Of a stretch of 64,000 nt of DNA, positions 9,656 through 17,951 are shown piece by piece. Under the pieces are notes generated by a model. It was not told the DNA's origin, ran no database searches, and saw nothing but the letters and a program-made list of their open reading frames with translations. The position numbers were made by a program, and so were the translations under genes. Origin of the DNA: Bauldia litoralis (GTDB taxonomy: Bacteria; Pseudomonadota; Alphaproteobacteria; Rhizobiales; Kaistiaceae); assembly GCF_900104485.1 (NCBI RefSeq), contig NZ_FMXQ01000011.1, positions 1 through 64,000 on the forward strand. Reading direction: 5' to 3'. The first letter of the stretch is position 1. Each line of letters starts with the position of its first letter.

Positions 9656-9710
9656 TCGCTAAGACGGCAGGCACGCACCGCGATCGCATCCAAAACCGAA
9701 GGTTGAACGA

Positions 9711-11918
9711 ATGGCCGAAGCAGGATCACCGCAGGCACGGCTTGACGGCGGTCAGGGCGATAGCCTGCGGGCGAACCTCGGGCGTGCACGCGCCGCGTTC
9801 CAAGACGAGCGATGGGCGGAAACGGTCGGCCTGTGCGACGCGTGTCTCGCCGCTCCGAGCGGCGGCGACAACGCTCGCTGGCTCATCAATATCCGGGGCC
9901 GCAGCCTGATGGAGCTTGGTGAAATTTCCCGCGCCGCGGACGACTTCACGAGGCTGCGTGACCTGCACCATGACGCAGTCGGCGGAAATGCCGGCCTTGC
10001 CGCAGTTGCCGCCCGTCAATGGAAATGGCGGGACGCGATCGCTTATTGGAATCAATGCCTCCGCGACGAAACCGACCAGGCTTCCTTCCACTGGCTTGCG
10101 CAAAAAGCACACGCCCTGACGGAAATCGGCGAAGTGATACAAGCGCGCGCCACGTTCACCGAACTAGCTTGGCGCTTCCCGCAGGACAGCGCGGGCCCGC
10201 GAGGGCTTGCCGAAATTGCCACCCGTCAGAACACGGCCGCGGTTGCGTTCGGCGAATGGGAAAAATGCATCGAGCGGTTTCCCGACCACCCGGCCGGAAC
10301 CGTTGGCAAGGCGTATCTCCTCCTCGATCGCGGCAGACACGATGAAGCGGAAGTCATCCTCGCCCCTGCCCTGGCGCAGTGGCTGACGTCACCGGATGTG
10401 ACAATTGTCGTCGGGCGCGCGATTCAAGCCTCGAAGGGCCTGGATGAGGCCGGGCGCTATTGGCAACGAGCCGTCGACCGGATTGGCCACAGCCAGCAGT
10501 TGCGACGCGCCTACTGCAACTATCTCGGCCGAGCCAATCGCAGGGATCTGGCACAGGCGTTCCTGTCGCGGGATCCGGATGGACGCTCGGCGCAGGAGTG
10601 CTGGTTCGAGTTCGAGTTGGGGCAGGAAAACTATGCAGCAGCAATCGTGGCCGCCGAGCGCGCCCTCGCTGCAGGCCCGCCAGATCCGGCAACCCGGTCG
10701 CATCTTGCGCGCATTCGTCTTCGGGAAGGCACTCGAACGAACCTGGACGTGGCGCTCCGCGAGCTCACCGACCTCCACGCCACAACCCCTGAGGCAGTAA
10801 CGGTTCGCGTGTCGCTGGCGGAAGCGCTGATCCGTGCCGGTCGCGCCGAGGAGGCCCGGCACGTCGTCGAGACGATACCCATGCAGGAAAGGCGCGCCGA
10901 GGTCTTGATGCTGCGGGCATGGAGTCAGCATTACCTGGGTCATGAAGCGCGGACGCAGAGCCTTTGGCAGGAGATTACGCGCCGCCGGTACTTCGCCTCC
11001 CTCCACGCGCCGCTCGGCACTCTTCGAAGAACCCACGGCCGCTGCCCTGGCCGGGCCACAGGCGATATCGTGCTCTTTGCAAATGTCCGAAACGAAGCGC
11101 CCCGGCTTCGGTGGTTCCTCGATTACTATCGGCGTCTCGGTGTCGACCGATTCGTCTTCGTCGACAACGATTCGAGTGACGACACTGTCGCGGCTCTCAG
11201 GTCATGTTCCGACGTCATTGTTTACGAGACCCGTGAGCGATACGATTTGTCCGGCGCCGGAATGCGCTGGATGAACGAGCTGATCAAGAGGCACGGCAGG
11301 GGGTGCTGGTGTCTCCAGATTGATGCGGACGAAGCACTTGTCTTTCCAAGATCGGAGGAAATCGGTCTCAGGGGCCTGACCAGATACCTCTCTGGACGAC
11401 GCGACGAAGCGGTGGCGGCCATCGTTTTAGACATGTATCCGGCAGTCACTTCTTCGTCCGACGATGTGGCTTCGTTCTCCTGCTTCGATGACGATCTCGA
11501 CGTCTACGCAACCAGTGTCTGTCCGTACCGGGAAGCTTTCGGCGGTGTCCGCCGCCGCCTCTTCGGTACCTATCCGCTGCTGATTAATGTTCCGCTCATA
11601 CTTGGTGGTTCGCAGGTGAAATATCTCATGGGCCGACATCGGATCAGCCCGGCACGGGTATCGGATGTCACCGTGGCGATCTTGCACTACCACCTTCTCT
11701 ACCTTCTGAGCGATGCCTATCGATCGCGCCTACAGGACGCGATCGATCGTGGGCAGCATTCCGGCGCTTCCGTGGAGCGCCGGCGATCCGTGGACGCGCT
11801 CGCGACCATGGAGAAACAACAGTCGCTGGTTCACGCGAAAAGTGTCTCGTACGTCTCAAGTTCCCAGTTGGTCGAACGCGGGCTCTTGCGGACAAGCCCG
11901 GAATACGACGCAATGTGA
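9711..11918 (+). CDS. TPR-glycosyltransferase (GT2-like) fusion protein
   Basis: A 735-residue protein. About residues 20-430 are TPR-like helical repeats rich in Ala, Arg and Glu. From ~450 to 650 lies a GT-A domain of the Glyco_tranf_2_4 type: the strand DIVLFANVRNEAPRL, the DNDSSDDT nucleotide-binding loop and the metal-binding DADEA (from WCLQIDADEALVF). The TPR part probably docks to a partner or acceptor while the C-terminal domain transfers a sugar in the cytoplasm. The same GT-A subtype is embedded in the five-module protein downstream. The reading direction continues into that gene, but an IS3-family element now separates the two. Confidence 0.8.
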   Translation: MAEAGSPQARLDGGQGDSLRANLGRARAAFQDERWAETVGLCDACLAAPSGGDNARWLINIRGRSLMELGEISRAADDFTRLRDLHHDAVGGNAGLAAVAARQWKWRDAIAYWNQCLRDETDQASFHWLAQKAHALTEIGEVIQARATFTELAWRFPQDSAGPRGLAEIATRQNTAAVAFGEWEKCIERFPDHPAGTVGKAYLLLDRGRHDEAEVILAPALAQWLTSPDVTIVVGRAIQASKGLDEAGRYWQRAVDRIGHSQQLRRAYCNYLGRANRRDLAQAFLSRDPDGRSAQECWFEFELGQENYAAAIVAAERALAAGPPDPATRSHLARIRLREGTRTNLDVALRELTDLHATTPEAVTVRVSLAEALIRAGRAEEARHVVETIPMQERRAEVLMLRAWSQHYLGHEARTQSLWQEITRRRYFASLHAPLGTLRRTHGRCPGRATGDIVLFANVRNEAPRLRWFLDYYRRLGVDRFVFVDNDSSDDTVAALRSCSDVIVYETRERYDLSGAGMRWMNELIKRHGRGCWCLQIDADEALVFPRSEEIGLRGLTRYLSGRRDEAVAAIVLDMYPAVTSSSDDVASFSCFDDDLDVYATSVCPYREAFGGVRRRLFGTYPLLINVPLILGGSQVKYLMGRHRISPARVSDVTVAILHYHLLYLLSDAYRSRLQDAIDRGQHSGASVERRRSVDALATMEKQQSLVHAKSVSYVSSSQLVERGLLRTSPEYDAM

Positions 11919-12083
11919 GAATGGAAGTCGAACGGCGCGCTAACCCATTTCGGGATATGAAACCCTCGGCCTTGCCGCCCATGGCGCAGCGGGAATCCCA
12001 CGACACTGGGGACCGGCGGCTGCCGCGAAGGGTGACGCGGTCCATAAGGATCACGTTGGCAGAACCCGGCCGCTGGGTATGCG

Positions 12084-12098
12084 CTCGCAAGCGAGGAT
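12084..12098. repeat. 15-bp direct repeat, left copy (target duplication of IS3-type element)
   Basis: The sequence ctcgcaagcgaggat abuts the left TG end of the insertion sequence; an identical copy abuts the right CA end at 13516-13530. Before insertion the single copy held the ribosome-binding site (gcgagga) of the five-module gene. Confidence 0.75.
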
Positions 12099-12157
12099 TG
12101 GGCCGGGGCACGGTTTCTTGAGACAGCCGACTGCGGTTAATTGAACCGCAATCGGAG

Positions 12158-12565
12158 GTGCAAGATGGAAGAGAACAGCGACCCCAAAGGGCGATCGGAA
12201 CGGATGCCCTGGCGACGCCGACGCGCGCCGAGCACGTTGGCGGCGTTAGCGGCAAGGTCGGTGGGCATCGGCTTTCGGCAAAGATGAAACTGTCGGCGGT
12301 GCAGCGGCTACTGCGTGGCGAGAGTCTCGAGGCGGTGTCGCGCGATCTGAATGTCGCGGCGCACCGCTTGTCGGAATGGCGTGATCGGGTTCTGGCGGCA
12401 GCTGAGAGTGCCCTGAAGTCGCGTGATCGCGACGAACGGGACGCCGAGATCGACCGGCTGAAGGCCAAGGTCGGTGAGATCACGATGGACAACGAACTAC
12501 TGGACGAGGAAATCGCGAGGTTGGAGGGAGGCCGCCCTTTGGTCCGCAGGAGGTCGAAGAGATGA
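12158..12565 (+). CDS. IS3-family transposase OrfA (helix-turn-helix subunit)
   Basis: A 135-residue protein with a helix-turn-helix at about 45-80 (KLSAVQRLLRGESLEAVSRD, then HRLSEWRD) and a C-terminal coiled-coil/leucine-zipper stretch (DRLKAKVGEITMDNELLDEE), the usual OrfA layout for DNA binding and dimerisation. Its stop overlaps the orfB start as ATGA. I give GTG 12158 as the start of the long frame. A better-looking ATG at 12165 opens in another frame (MEENSDPKGRSER) and stops at 12287; the two frames would join into one normal OrfA if a base had been lost near 12203, so a 5' frameshift is possible. Confidence 0.75.
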   Translation: MQDGREQRPQRAIGTDALATPTRAEHVGGVSGKVGGHRLSAKMKLSAVQRLLRGESLEAVSRDLNVAAHRLSEWRDRVLAAAESALKSRDRDERDAEIDRLKAKVGEITMDNELLDEEIARLEGGRPLVRRRSKR

Positions 12566-13476
12566 GCCGCGCCGCTTCGCCTTCCGGAGACCAGTTCTGC
12601 GGTGTGGCGCGGGCCTGCGCGGTCTGGGGTGTTGCCCGGGCCACGGTCTACCGGCACCGTGTCGCCGACGACACCGAGAAGCCAGCCCGCCGGCGCGGGC
12701 CTGTCGGGGCATGTTGCGATGAGGATCTGCTGGTGCACATCAAGGCGGTGATCGCGGCGTCCCGGTTCCACGGGGAAGGCTATCGCAAGGTCTGGGCGCG
12801 GCTGCGGCTGAAGGAGATCCGTACGGCCCCGCGACGGGTGCGGCGGCTGATGAAGGAGCACGGGCTGCAGGCCCCCCACCAGGTCCGGCCAGCCCGGGAC
12901 TATCAGCACGACGGCACGATCGTCACCGAGCGGGTCGATGAGATGTGGGGAACCGACATGACCCAGACAGTGACAACTGAAGAGGGCCGGGCCTACGTCT
13001 TCGTGGCGGTCGACCACTGCAGCGGCGCGTTCGTCGGCATCCATGCCTCGCATTGGGCCAACCGCTTCGAGGCCCTGGAGCCGGTCCGCCAAGGCGTGGT
13101 CCGGCACTTCGGAGCCATCGGGGGCGGCGGCGCCGCGGACCTGAGGCTGCGCCACGATCATGGGTCGAACTACATGTCCGACGACTTCCAGGACGAAATC
13201 AAATTCCTCGGCATCGTCAGCTCGCCCTCCTTCGTGCGCCAACCCGAGGGTAACGGCGTCGCCGAGCGGGCGATCCGGACCTTGAAGGAAAACCTGCTGT
13301 GGCTGCGCCACTTCAAAACCGTCGAGGAGTTGCGGCAGGGCCTGCTGGCCTTCGCGGCGACCTACAACGCGACCTGGTTACGCGAGCGGCACGGCTACAA
13401 GACTCCAAACCATATCCGGGCCGAACAGCTCGGACTTGAAACCGCGGTCACCATGGAGCACAAAATGGCCGCGTAA
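12562..13476 (+). CDS. IS3-family transposase OrfB (DDE integrase)
   Basis: A 304-residue protein with an N-terminal HTH_21-like segment (about 60-105) and an rve integrase core. The catalytic triad is visible: D in EMWGTDMT, D in RHDHGSNY and E in GNGVAERA, with 35 residues between the second and third, the DD(35)E spacing of IS3. It catalyses cut-out and paste of the element through a circular intermediate, normally as an OrfAB fusion made by frameshifting; here the ATGA overlap would also allow translational coupling. The frame is intact, so the element may be active. Confidence 0.9.
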   Translation: MSRAASPSGDQFCGVARACAVWGVARATVYRHRVADDTEKPARRRGPVGACCDEDLLVHIKAVIAASRFHGEGYRKVWARLRLKEIRTAPRRVRRLMKEHGLQAPHQVRPARDYQHDGTIVTERVDEMWGTDMTQTVTTEEGRAYVFVAVDHCSGAFVGIHASHWANRFEALEPVRQGVVRHFGAIGGGGAADLRLRHDHGSNYMSDDFQDEIKFLGIVSSPSFVRQPEGNGVAERAIRTLKENLLWLRHFKTVEELRQGLLAFAATYNATWLRERHGYKTPNHIRAEQLGLETAVTMEHKMAA

Positions 13477-13515
13477 GCGACGCAGTCGACTGTCTCATAA
13501 CCGTGCCCCGGTACA

Positions 13516-13530
13516 CTCGCAAGCGAGGAT
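13516..13530. repeat. 15-bp direct repeat, right copy (target duplication)
   Basis: An identical copy of ctcgcaagcgaggat starts at the base after the right CA end of the IS3-type element. It contains gcgagga, the likely ribosome-binding site of the GTG-start gene at 13534. Confidence 0.75.
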
Positions 13531-13533
13531 ACA

Positions 13534-16500
13534 GTGAGTGACGACCACAGCTTCACCGCTCATGGGCAGCGCCGACGGTCCGAATCCCTCCGTCTGGGGC
13601 GAGAAAACCGCGCCACCTTCGACTTTCTGGAAGAATCCGATCGCTTCCGTGTCACGATCCAGCGGCTGACATCGTCTGCCACCCATGACGTCCAGTTGAA
13701 CCTTGCCGGCTATGCGGTGTCGGCCAATGCCGAATACCGGGTAACCTTCAGCGGGAGGGCGGACGCCGAACGGACTCTGTCCCTAGGGTTTTCGAAGGCA
13801 AACGCCCCGTGGTCGAATGCGGGACTGTACCGGTCGCTCCGACTGACGACCGACTGGGCCGAGTTCAGCGCAGATTTCGTCGCCACGCTCGACGAAACCG
13901 ACGCGCGCATTCACTTCGACATCGGCAACTCGCCGATCGCTGTCGAGCTATCTTCGGTTTCCCTATGGCAGGCGACCGAGAACGGTGTCGTCCTACTGCC
14001 CAGGCGTGAATCCGGAGCTGCATGGCGCGGCCTCGACCGCTCGTCACCGCCTCCGGTCGGCACCCCGATCGCCGGCTTCTCTTCCTGGGTGGCGTCCGTG
14101 CCCAACCCCGAAAGCCCCCGGTCGCTCGGTTACTTCCGGATGTTCGCCGTTCTCGGAACATGGATGGAAGCGGATATTGTGGCAGCCACGGTCCACAACG
14201 CCATGCTTCAAGGGTGCGAGTGTGTCTATGTCGTCGACAACGGGAGCACCGACGGCACGCAGGAAGCCGCGGTCCGGGCCGGAGCCGTCATTGCCCGCTC
14301 CTACGCCTCCGACCGCTATGACGAAGACTTGCGGCTTCGGCATATGAACGATGTCGTCGCCGAAGTGTCGCAAACCGAAGGCGACTCTCATATCTGGTGG
14401 CTCTTTCTCGACGCCGACGAGTTTCCCCACGGCCCATGGGGCATGACCCTTCGGGAGTATCTAGCGACCCTTGACGAAAAGTTCCGCGTCGTCGGCACCC
14501 GGTTCTTCAATCACTACCCGGGCGACGGCCCCTCCTACGAGCCCGACCGACACCCGATCGACTTCCAGCCGCTCTGCGAGGAACTGGCATTCCCGATGTG
14601 CCCGAGCCGGCACCGCAAGCATCCGCTCCTGCGTTTCGACCGGGATGGGCCGCGTATCGAGTCTGCCAAGGGATTTCACACGGCCTACTGCGACGAGCAA
14701 CTCTACGAACCGTCGCAGCCCGCCTTTCTCCACCATTTTCCCTTCCGGGACAAAGACCTCACCCGCCGCCGGCTCGAAGCGCTGTGGACGAAGGACCCGA
14801 CTGGCACGACGCGCGCGACCGAGTGGCATGACACGCACATGCTCGCGCGCTTTCGTTCGCTGGACGCGGTCTATGCGCAGAATTGGTCGCGGGTCGAGAA
14901 CTTTGTCTCCCTAGATCCAATCAACGAGATCGTCAACGCCCCTGCGTCGGGCGTTGCCCCTCGGCCTTGGGCCGAGATGGTGGAGCCAGAGCACCAGCAT
15001 GTGAAACGCTGGTACGACACCCCGATGGTGGGCGTCTGGAAATACGCAAGCACAGGAAAATTCCACTACGGGGACGATGTAACCTATCGCCGCGGCATCG
15101 CCTTTCTCGACGGTCGGGGAACGATCGAGGATTGGGGCTGCGGGTTCGCACACGCTCGTTCGTTCGTCACCGAAAGCGCCTACGTCGGCGTTGATGGGAG
15201 CTCGCAATGGGCCGACAAGATCCGGGACTTGCGGGAATATCGCTCCGACGCCGACTGCATCTTCATGCGGCATGTCCTGGAGCACAATGTCGACTGGCGG
15301 CCGATCCTGGCGAATGCCGTCAATTCGTTCCGCCGACGCATGGTGCTGATCGTCTTCACGCCGTTCTCCGACTCGACCCGGATCATCGCCACATCCCAGA
15401 CGGTAACCTCGGTCCCGGTTCCCGACATCTCGTTCCGCAAGGAAGATCTGACGGCGTATTTCTCCCACCTGAAACAGGCCGAGGAGATGGTCGAGACGGA
15501 AACGCAATACGGAATCGAGCATCTCTTCTACATCGAAAAACCTGACGACGAGCCGGCGATCGACTCGCTGCAGCGCGAGCTTGAAGCCTGGAGCGCAGCC
15601 GACCTGACACCTCGTTTCTGGTGGCGCGACGACGACGCCGTAACGGACACGCTGCAGTTGCGGCGGCTACTTCGCATCGCCGAGGAATTGGCGATTGTTC
15701 CCGCCATTGCGGTGGTGCCGGAGCAGGCCGACGAATCTCTCGCCGCGCTCCTGTCGGAGGCCGACTGTTGTGTCTGGCAGCATGGATGGGGGCACCATAC
15801 CCAAACCGCAGGGGAATTCGGCGAGGGACGGGCGGCCGATACCATGGCACTCGAGGCCTCGGCCGGGCAACGGATACTTGACCGGTTATTTGGCCCGCAC
15901 GGCTGGCAAAGGGTCTTTGTTCCGCCGTTTCACTTGCTATCGATGCGCTTCAAGGCGCTTGTTCCGGACCTTGGCTATTTGGGTGTCTCGGCCGGTGTTC
16001 AGCTCACCCCGCCGATCGATCACGTCGTCGAGGTGAATGCCGAAGTCGACGTGATGAACTGGCCTGAACGAAGGATGCTCGGCGATCTGGCAATCCGCGG
16101 GAGGGTGGCCGAGCAACTCGCCGACCGCCGCACCGAAAACACCGATCCGACAAGCCCGATCGGGATCCTGACCCACCATCTCGTCTTCGTCGAGGAGGAT
16201 TGGACGCGGCTGACGGAGTTATTCCGATTTCTCCAATCCCGCGGCGCCGAGTTTCCGAAGCCTGCCGGCCTGTTCCCGTCACCCGCTACGGTGGCTCCCG
16301 CCGCGGCACGGGAGCCGGCCGGGGTCACCGTCGTCATCACCAGCTGCGGCCGGCAGGACCTTCTCGAACGCACATTGGACAGTTTCATCAAGTACAATTC
16401 CTGTCCGGTGGCCGCGATCCTGGTGATGGAGGATGGCCAGCCCGAGACAAACCGCCGACTTGCGGCCAGATATTCGGATGTCGATATCCAGTGGCTATCG

Positions 16501-17010
16501 ACCGGAGAGCGGATCGGACAAATTCCCGCGATCGACGCCGCCTATCGACACGTCGACACCGAATTCATCTTCCATTGCGAGGACGATTGGGAGTTCACCG
16601 CGCCCGGATTCATCGAGAAGTCGCTCGCGATCCTGGAGGCCAATCCCGCCATCCTGCAAGTCTGGATCCGATCGCTCACCGACACCAACCAGCATCCGGT
16701 CCTGAGCCATTGCCTCTTCGCCGGTGATGTCCCCTATCGCGTGATGCAACCCGGTCATCACACCGAAGAATGGGGCACATGGAATGGATTCTCGTTCAAT
16801 CCGGGGCTGAGACGACGCAGCGACTATCTGGCCATCGCACCATTAGCGTCCTTCAACCGGGGTGAAGAGAAGCTCGCTTACGAGACCGAGCGCGATTTAT
16901 CGGCCTTTTATCTCGACCGCGGCCTGCTCGCGGCGATCCTGGCCGACAACGACGGCATGGGCTACGTCCGGCACATCGGGTCGGGCCGCCGTATCGAGAA
17001 ACCAGCGTGA
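13534..17010 (+). CDS. Five-module protein: beta-sandwich, GT2, methyltransferase, deacetylase, GT2
   Basis: An 1158-residue chimera with GTG start 13534 after gcgagga. Modules in order: a carbohydrate-binding-like beta-sandwich (~25-147); a Glyco_tranf_2_4 GT-A domain (~195-430; DNGSTDGT 235-242, FLDADEF 291-297); a class I methyltransferase (~500-670; IEDWGCGFAH 531-540, FMRHVLEHN 577-585); a polysaccharide-deacetylase-like domain (~690-915; WWRDDDAV 696-703, QHGWGHH 749-755, VPPFH 796-800, LTHH 879-882); and a second GT2 domain (~930-1150; VTVVITSCGRQDL, HCEDDW 1014-1019). Together they could bind a glycan, extend it, methylate it and remove an acetyl group. The acceptor is unknown. The stop overlaps the next gene as GTGA. 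Confidence 0.85.
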   Translation: MSDDHSFTAHGQRRRSESLRLGRENRATFDFLEESDRFRVTIQRLTSSATHDVQLNLAGYAVSANAEYRVTFSGRADAERTLSLGFSKANAPWSNAGLYRSLRLTTDWAEFSADFVATLDETDARIHFDIGNSPIAVELSSVSLWQATENGVVLLPRRESGAAWRGLDRSSPPPVGTPIAGFSSWVASVPNPESPRSLGYFRMFAVLGTWMEADIVAATVHNAMLQGCECVYVVDNGSTDGTQEAAVRAGAVIARSYASDRYDEDLRLRHMNDVVAEVSQTEGDSHIWWLFLDADEFPHGPWGMTLREYLATLDEKFRVVGTRFFNHYPGDGPSYEPDRHPIDFQPLCEELAFPMCPSRHRKHPLLRFDRDGPRIESAKGFHTAYCDEQLYEPSQPAFLHHFPFRDKDLTRRRLEALWTKDPTGTTRATEWHDTHMLARFRSLDAVYAQNWSRVENFVSLDPINEIVNAPASGVAPRPWAEMVEPEHQHVKRWYDTPMVGVWKYASTGKFHYGDDVTYRRGIAFLDGRGTIEDWGCGFAHARSFVTESAYVGVDGSSQWADKIRDLREYRSDADCIFMRHVLEHNVDWRPILANAVNSFRRRMVLIVFTPFSDSTRIIATSQTVTSVPVPDISFRKEDLTAYFSHLKQAEEMVETETQYGIEHLFYIEKPDDEPAIDSLQRELEAWSAADLTPRFWWRDDDAVTDTLQLRRLLRIAEELAIVPAIAVVPEQADESLAALLSEADCCVWQHGWGHHTQTAGEFGEGRAADTMALEASAGQRILDRLFGPHGWQRVFVPPFHLLSMRFKALVPDLGYLGVSAGVQLTPPIDHVVEVNAEVDVMNWPERRMLGDLAIRGRVAEQLADRRTENTDPTSPIGILTHHLVFVEEDWTRLTELFRFLQSRGAEFPKPAGLFPSPATVAPAAAREPAGVTVVITSCGRQDLLERTLDSFIKYNSCPVAAILVMEDGQPETNRRLAARYSDVDIQWLSTGERIGQIPAIDAAYRHVDTEFIFHCEDDWEFTAPGFIEKSLAILEANPAILQVWIRSLTDTNQHPVLSHCLFAGDVPYRVMQPGHHTEEWGTWNGFSFNPGLRRRSDYLAIAPLASFNRGEEKLAYETERDLSAFYLDRGLLAAILADNDGMGYVRHIGSGRRIEKPA

Positions 17011-17951
17011 TCCGCGACGCCGAAACCCTTCGCCGTCTTTGCCGGATCGTCTGGCCGGAAGATCCGGTGCCCCATGCCTGGTGCGCCGAGCTCGCGCAAG
17101 CCTTCGCGGCGTGCGATGTCGGCGAAGTCGAAATCGTGGCCTACCTTGACGCCTTGTCCGTCAAGCATGCTCGCGGTGCATATGAGAACCCCGCGGTGCA
17201 CGACAGCCTGCGGACACCGCATGGCCCGCTCCGCCATTTTGGTTCGGCCATCACGCTCGTCGTTGAGGCGACCTCCTGCAAACTTTGGTTCGATACGCTG
17301 CTCGCCAGTTATGCAGACATTGGCGTGCCGGTCTGCTTTGCCGTCGGCAGGGGAACCTCCGCCGAAACCGCCCGGCTCATCGTGGACAGGGGTGCGCGGT
17401 ATATCGACATCGGCTATGCACCGCCGGATGCCTGGTCGGAGGCAGCTCTGGAGGAGGTCGGAACGAAGTGGGTCCTCATCGCGCGCGACGACGAGATCCC
17501 GTCGCCGGCAATGCTGATGTTTGCGGATCGCGCGGTGGAGTATTCCCCGAATTTCATCTGGGGCTTTCCGCGCGTGCATTGCAGCTACGACTCCGCGAGC
17601 GACGAAGTAAGATACTCCCAGTTCCTGCCGTTCGGTCCATTGGCGGCATCCGTTCTTCATTGGCGAATGGTCGCCCGCAGCGATGGTCCCAAGGAGCGGC
17701 GCGCGGCGCCGGCGGAGACGCTTCTGTTCAGCTTCGATTGGATCGTCCGTTCGTTCGCCGAGCGCATTGGTCGGCTCCCGAATGATCCGCAGCACGACGG
17801 GAGCCGCATGATCCTCGCGTCCTTTGAACTTCCCGAGGGGGTGCCTGAAACGTGGCACCTGTGGACACGATTGCCGGAGGCGCGGCTCGGTCAGATTGTC
17901 CGCTTGATGCATCGCTCAAAGCAGGACCAGGAAGATGGACGATTGAAATGA
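17007..17951 (+). CDS. GT-A-like protein of unknown specificity
   Basis: A 314-residue protein translationally coupled to the gene before (GTGA overlap) and the gene after (ATGA overlap). No family is recognised with certainty. The segment SAITLVVEATSCKLWFDTLL followed by WVLIARDDEIPSPAML resembles the N-terminal strand and acidic metal-binding loop (ARDDE) of a GT-A glycosyltransferase, and the coupling to glycosyltransferase genes agrees. The first ~75 residues and the C-terminal ~80 have no visible motif. It may be a divergent GT2-like enzyme or an inactive partner of the 1158-residue protein. Confidence 0.7.
   Translation: MIRDAETLRRLCRIVWPEDPVPHAWCAELAQAFAACDVGEVEIVAYLDALSVKHARGAYENPAVHDSLRTPHGPLRHFGSAITLVVEATSCKLWFDTLLASYADIGVPVCFAVGRGTSAETARLIVDRGARYIDIGYAPPDAWSEAALEEVGTKWVLIARDDEIPSPAMLMFADRAVEYSPNFIWGFPRVHCSYDSASDEVRYSQFLPFGPLAASVLHWRMVARSDGPKERRAAPAETLLFSFDWIVRSFAERIGRLPNDPQHDGSRMILASFELPEGVPETWHLWTRLPEARLGQIVRLMHRSKQDQEDGRLK

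Larger units (their letters stand above)
12099..13515 (+). mobile_element. IS3-family insertion sequence, 1417 bp, apparently complete
   Basis: The element starts TGGGCCGGGGCACGG and ends with the complement of TGTACCGGGGCACGG. The terminal inverted repeats extend about 35 bp (12099-12135 and 13481-13515), including a second conserved block TGAGACAG(C/T)CGACTGCG, with a 2-bp indel between the blocks. It carries overlapping orfA and orfB. A 15-bp direct repeat sits flush at both ends. It inserted between the TPR-glycosyltransferase gene and the five-module gene in the same orientation, right at the latter's Shine-Dalgarno, so it may disturb or drive its expression. Confidence 0.85.

Noticed and set aside
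11919-12083. Possible gene fragment between the TPR-glycosyltransferase and the IS3 element
   Set aside because: Short open frames on both strands, no recognisable family and no ribosome-binding site; it may be debris but cannot be named.
11668-13311. Long antisense open frame (547 codons) across the glycosyltransferase end and the IS3 element
   Set aside because: It crosses the insertion boundary and lies opposite orfA/orfB and a glycosyltransferase with clear motifs; its product is a compositionally biased Arg/Ser/Pro shadow.
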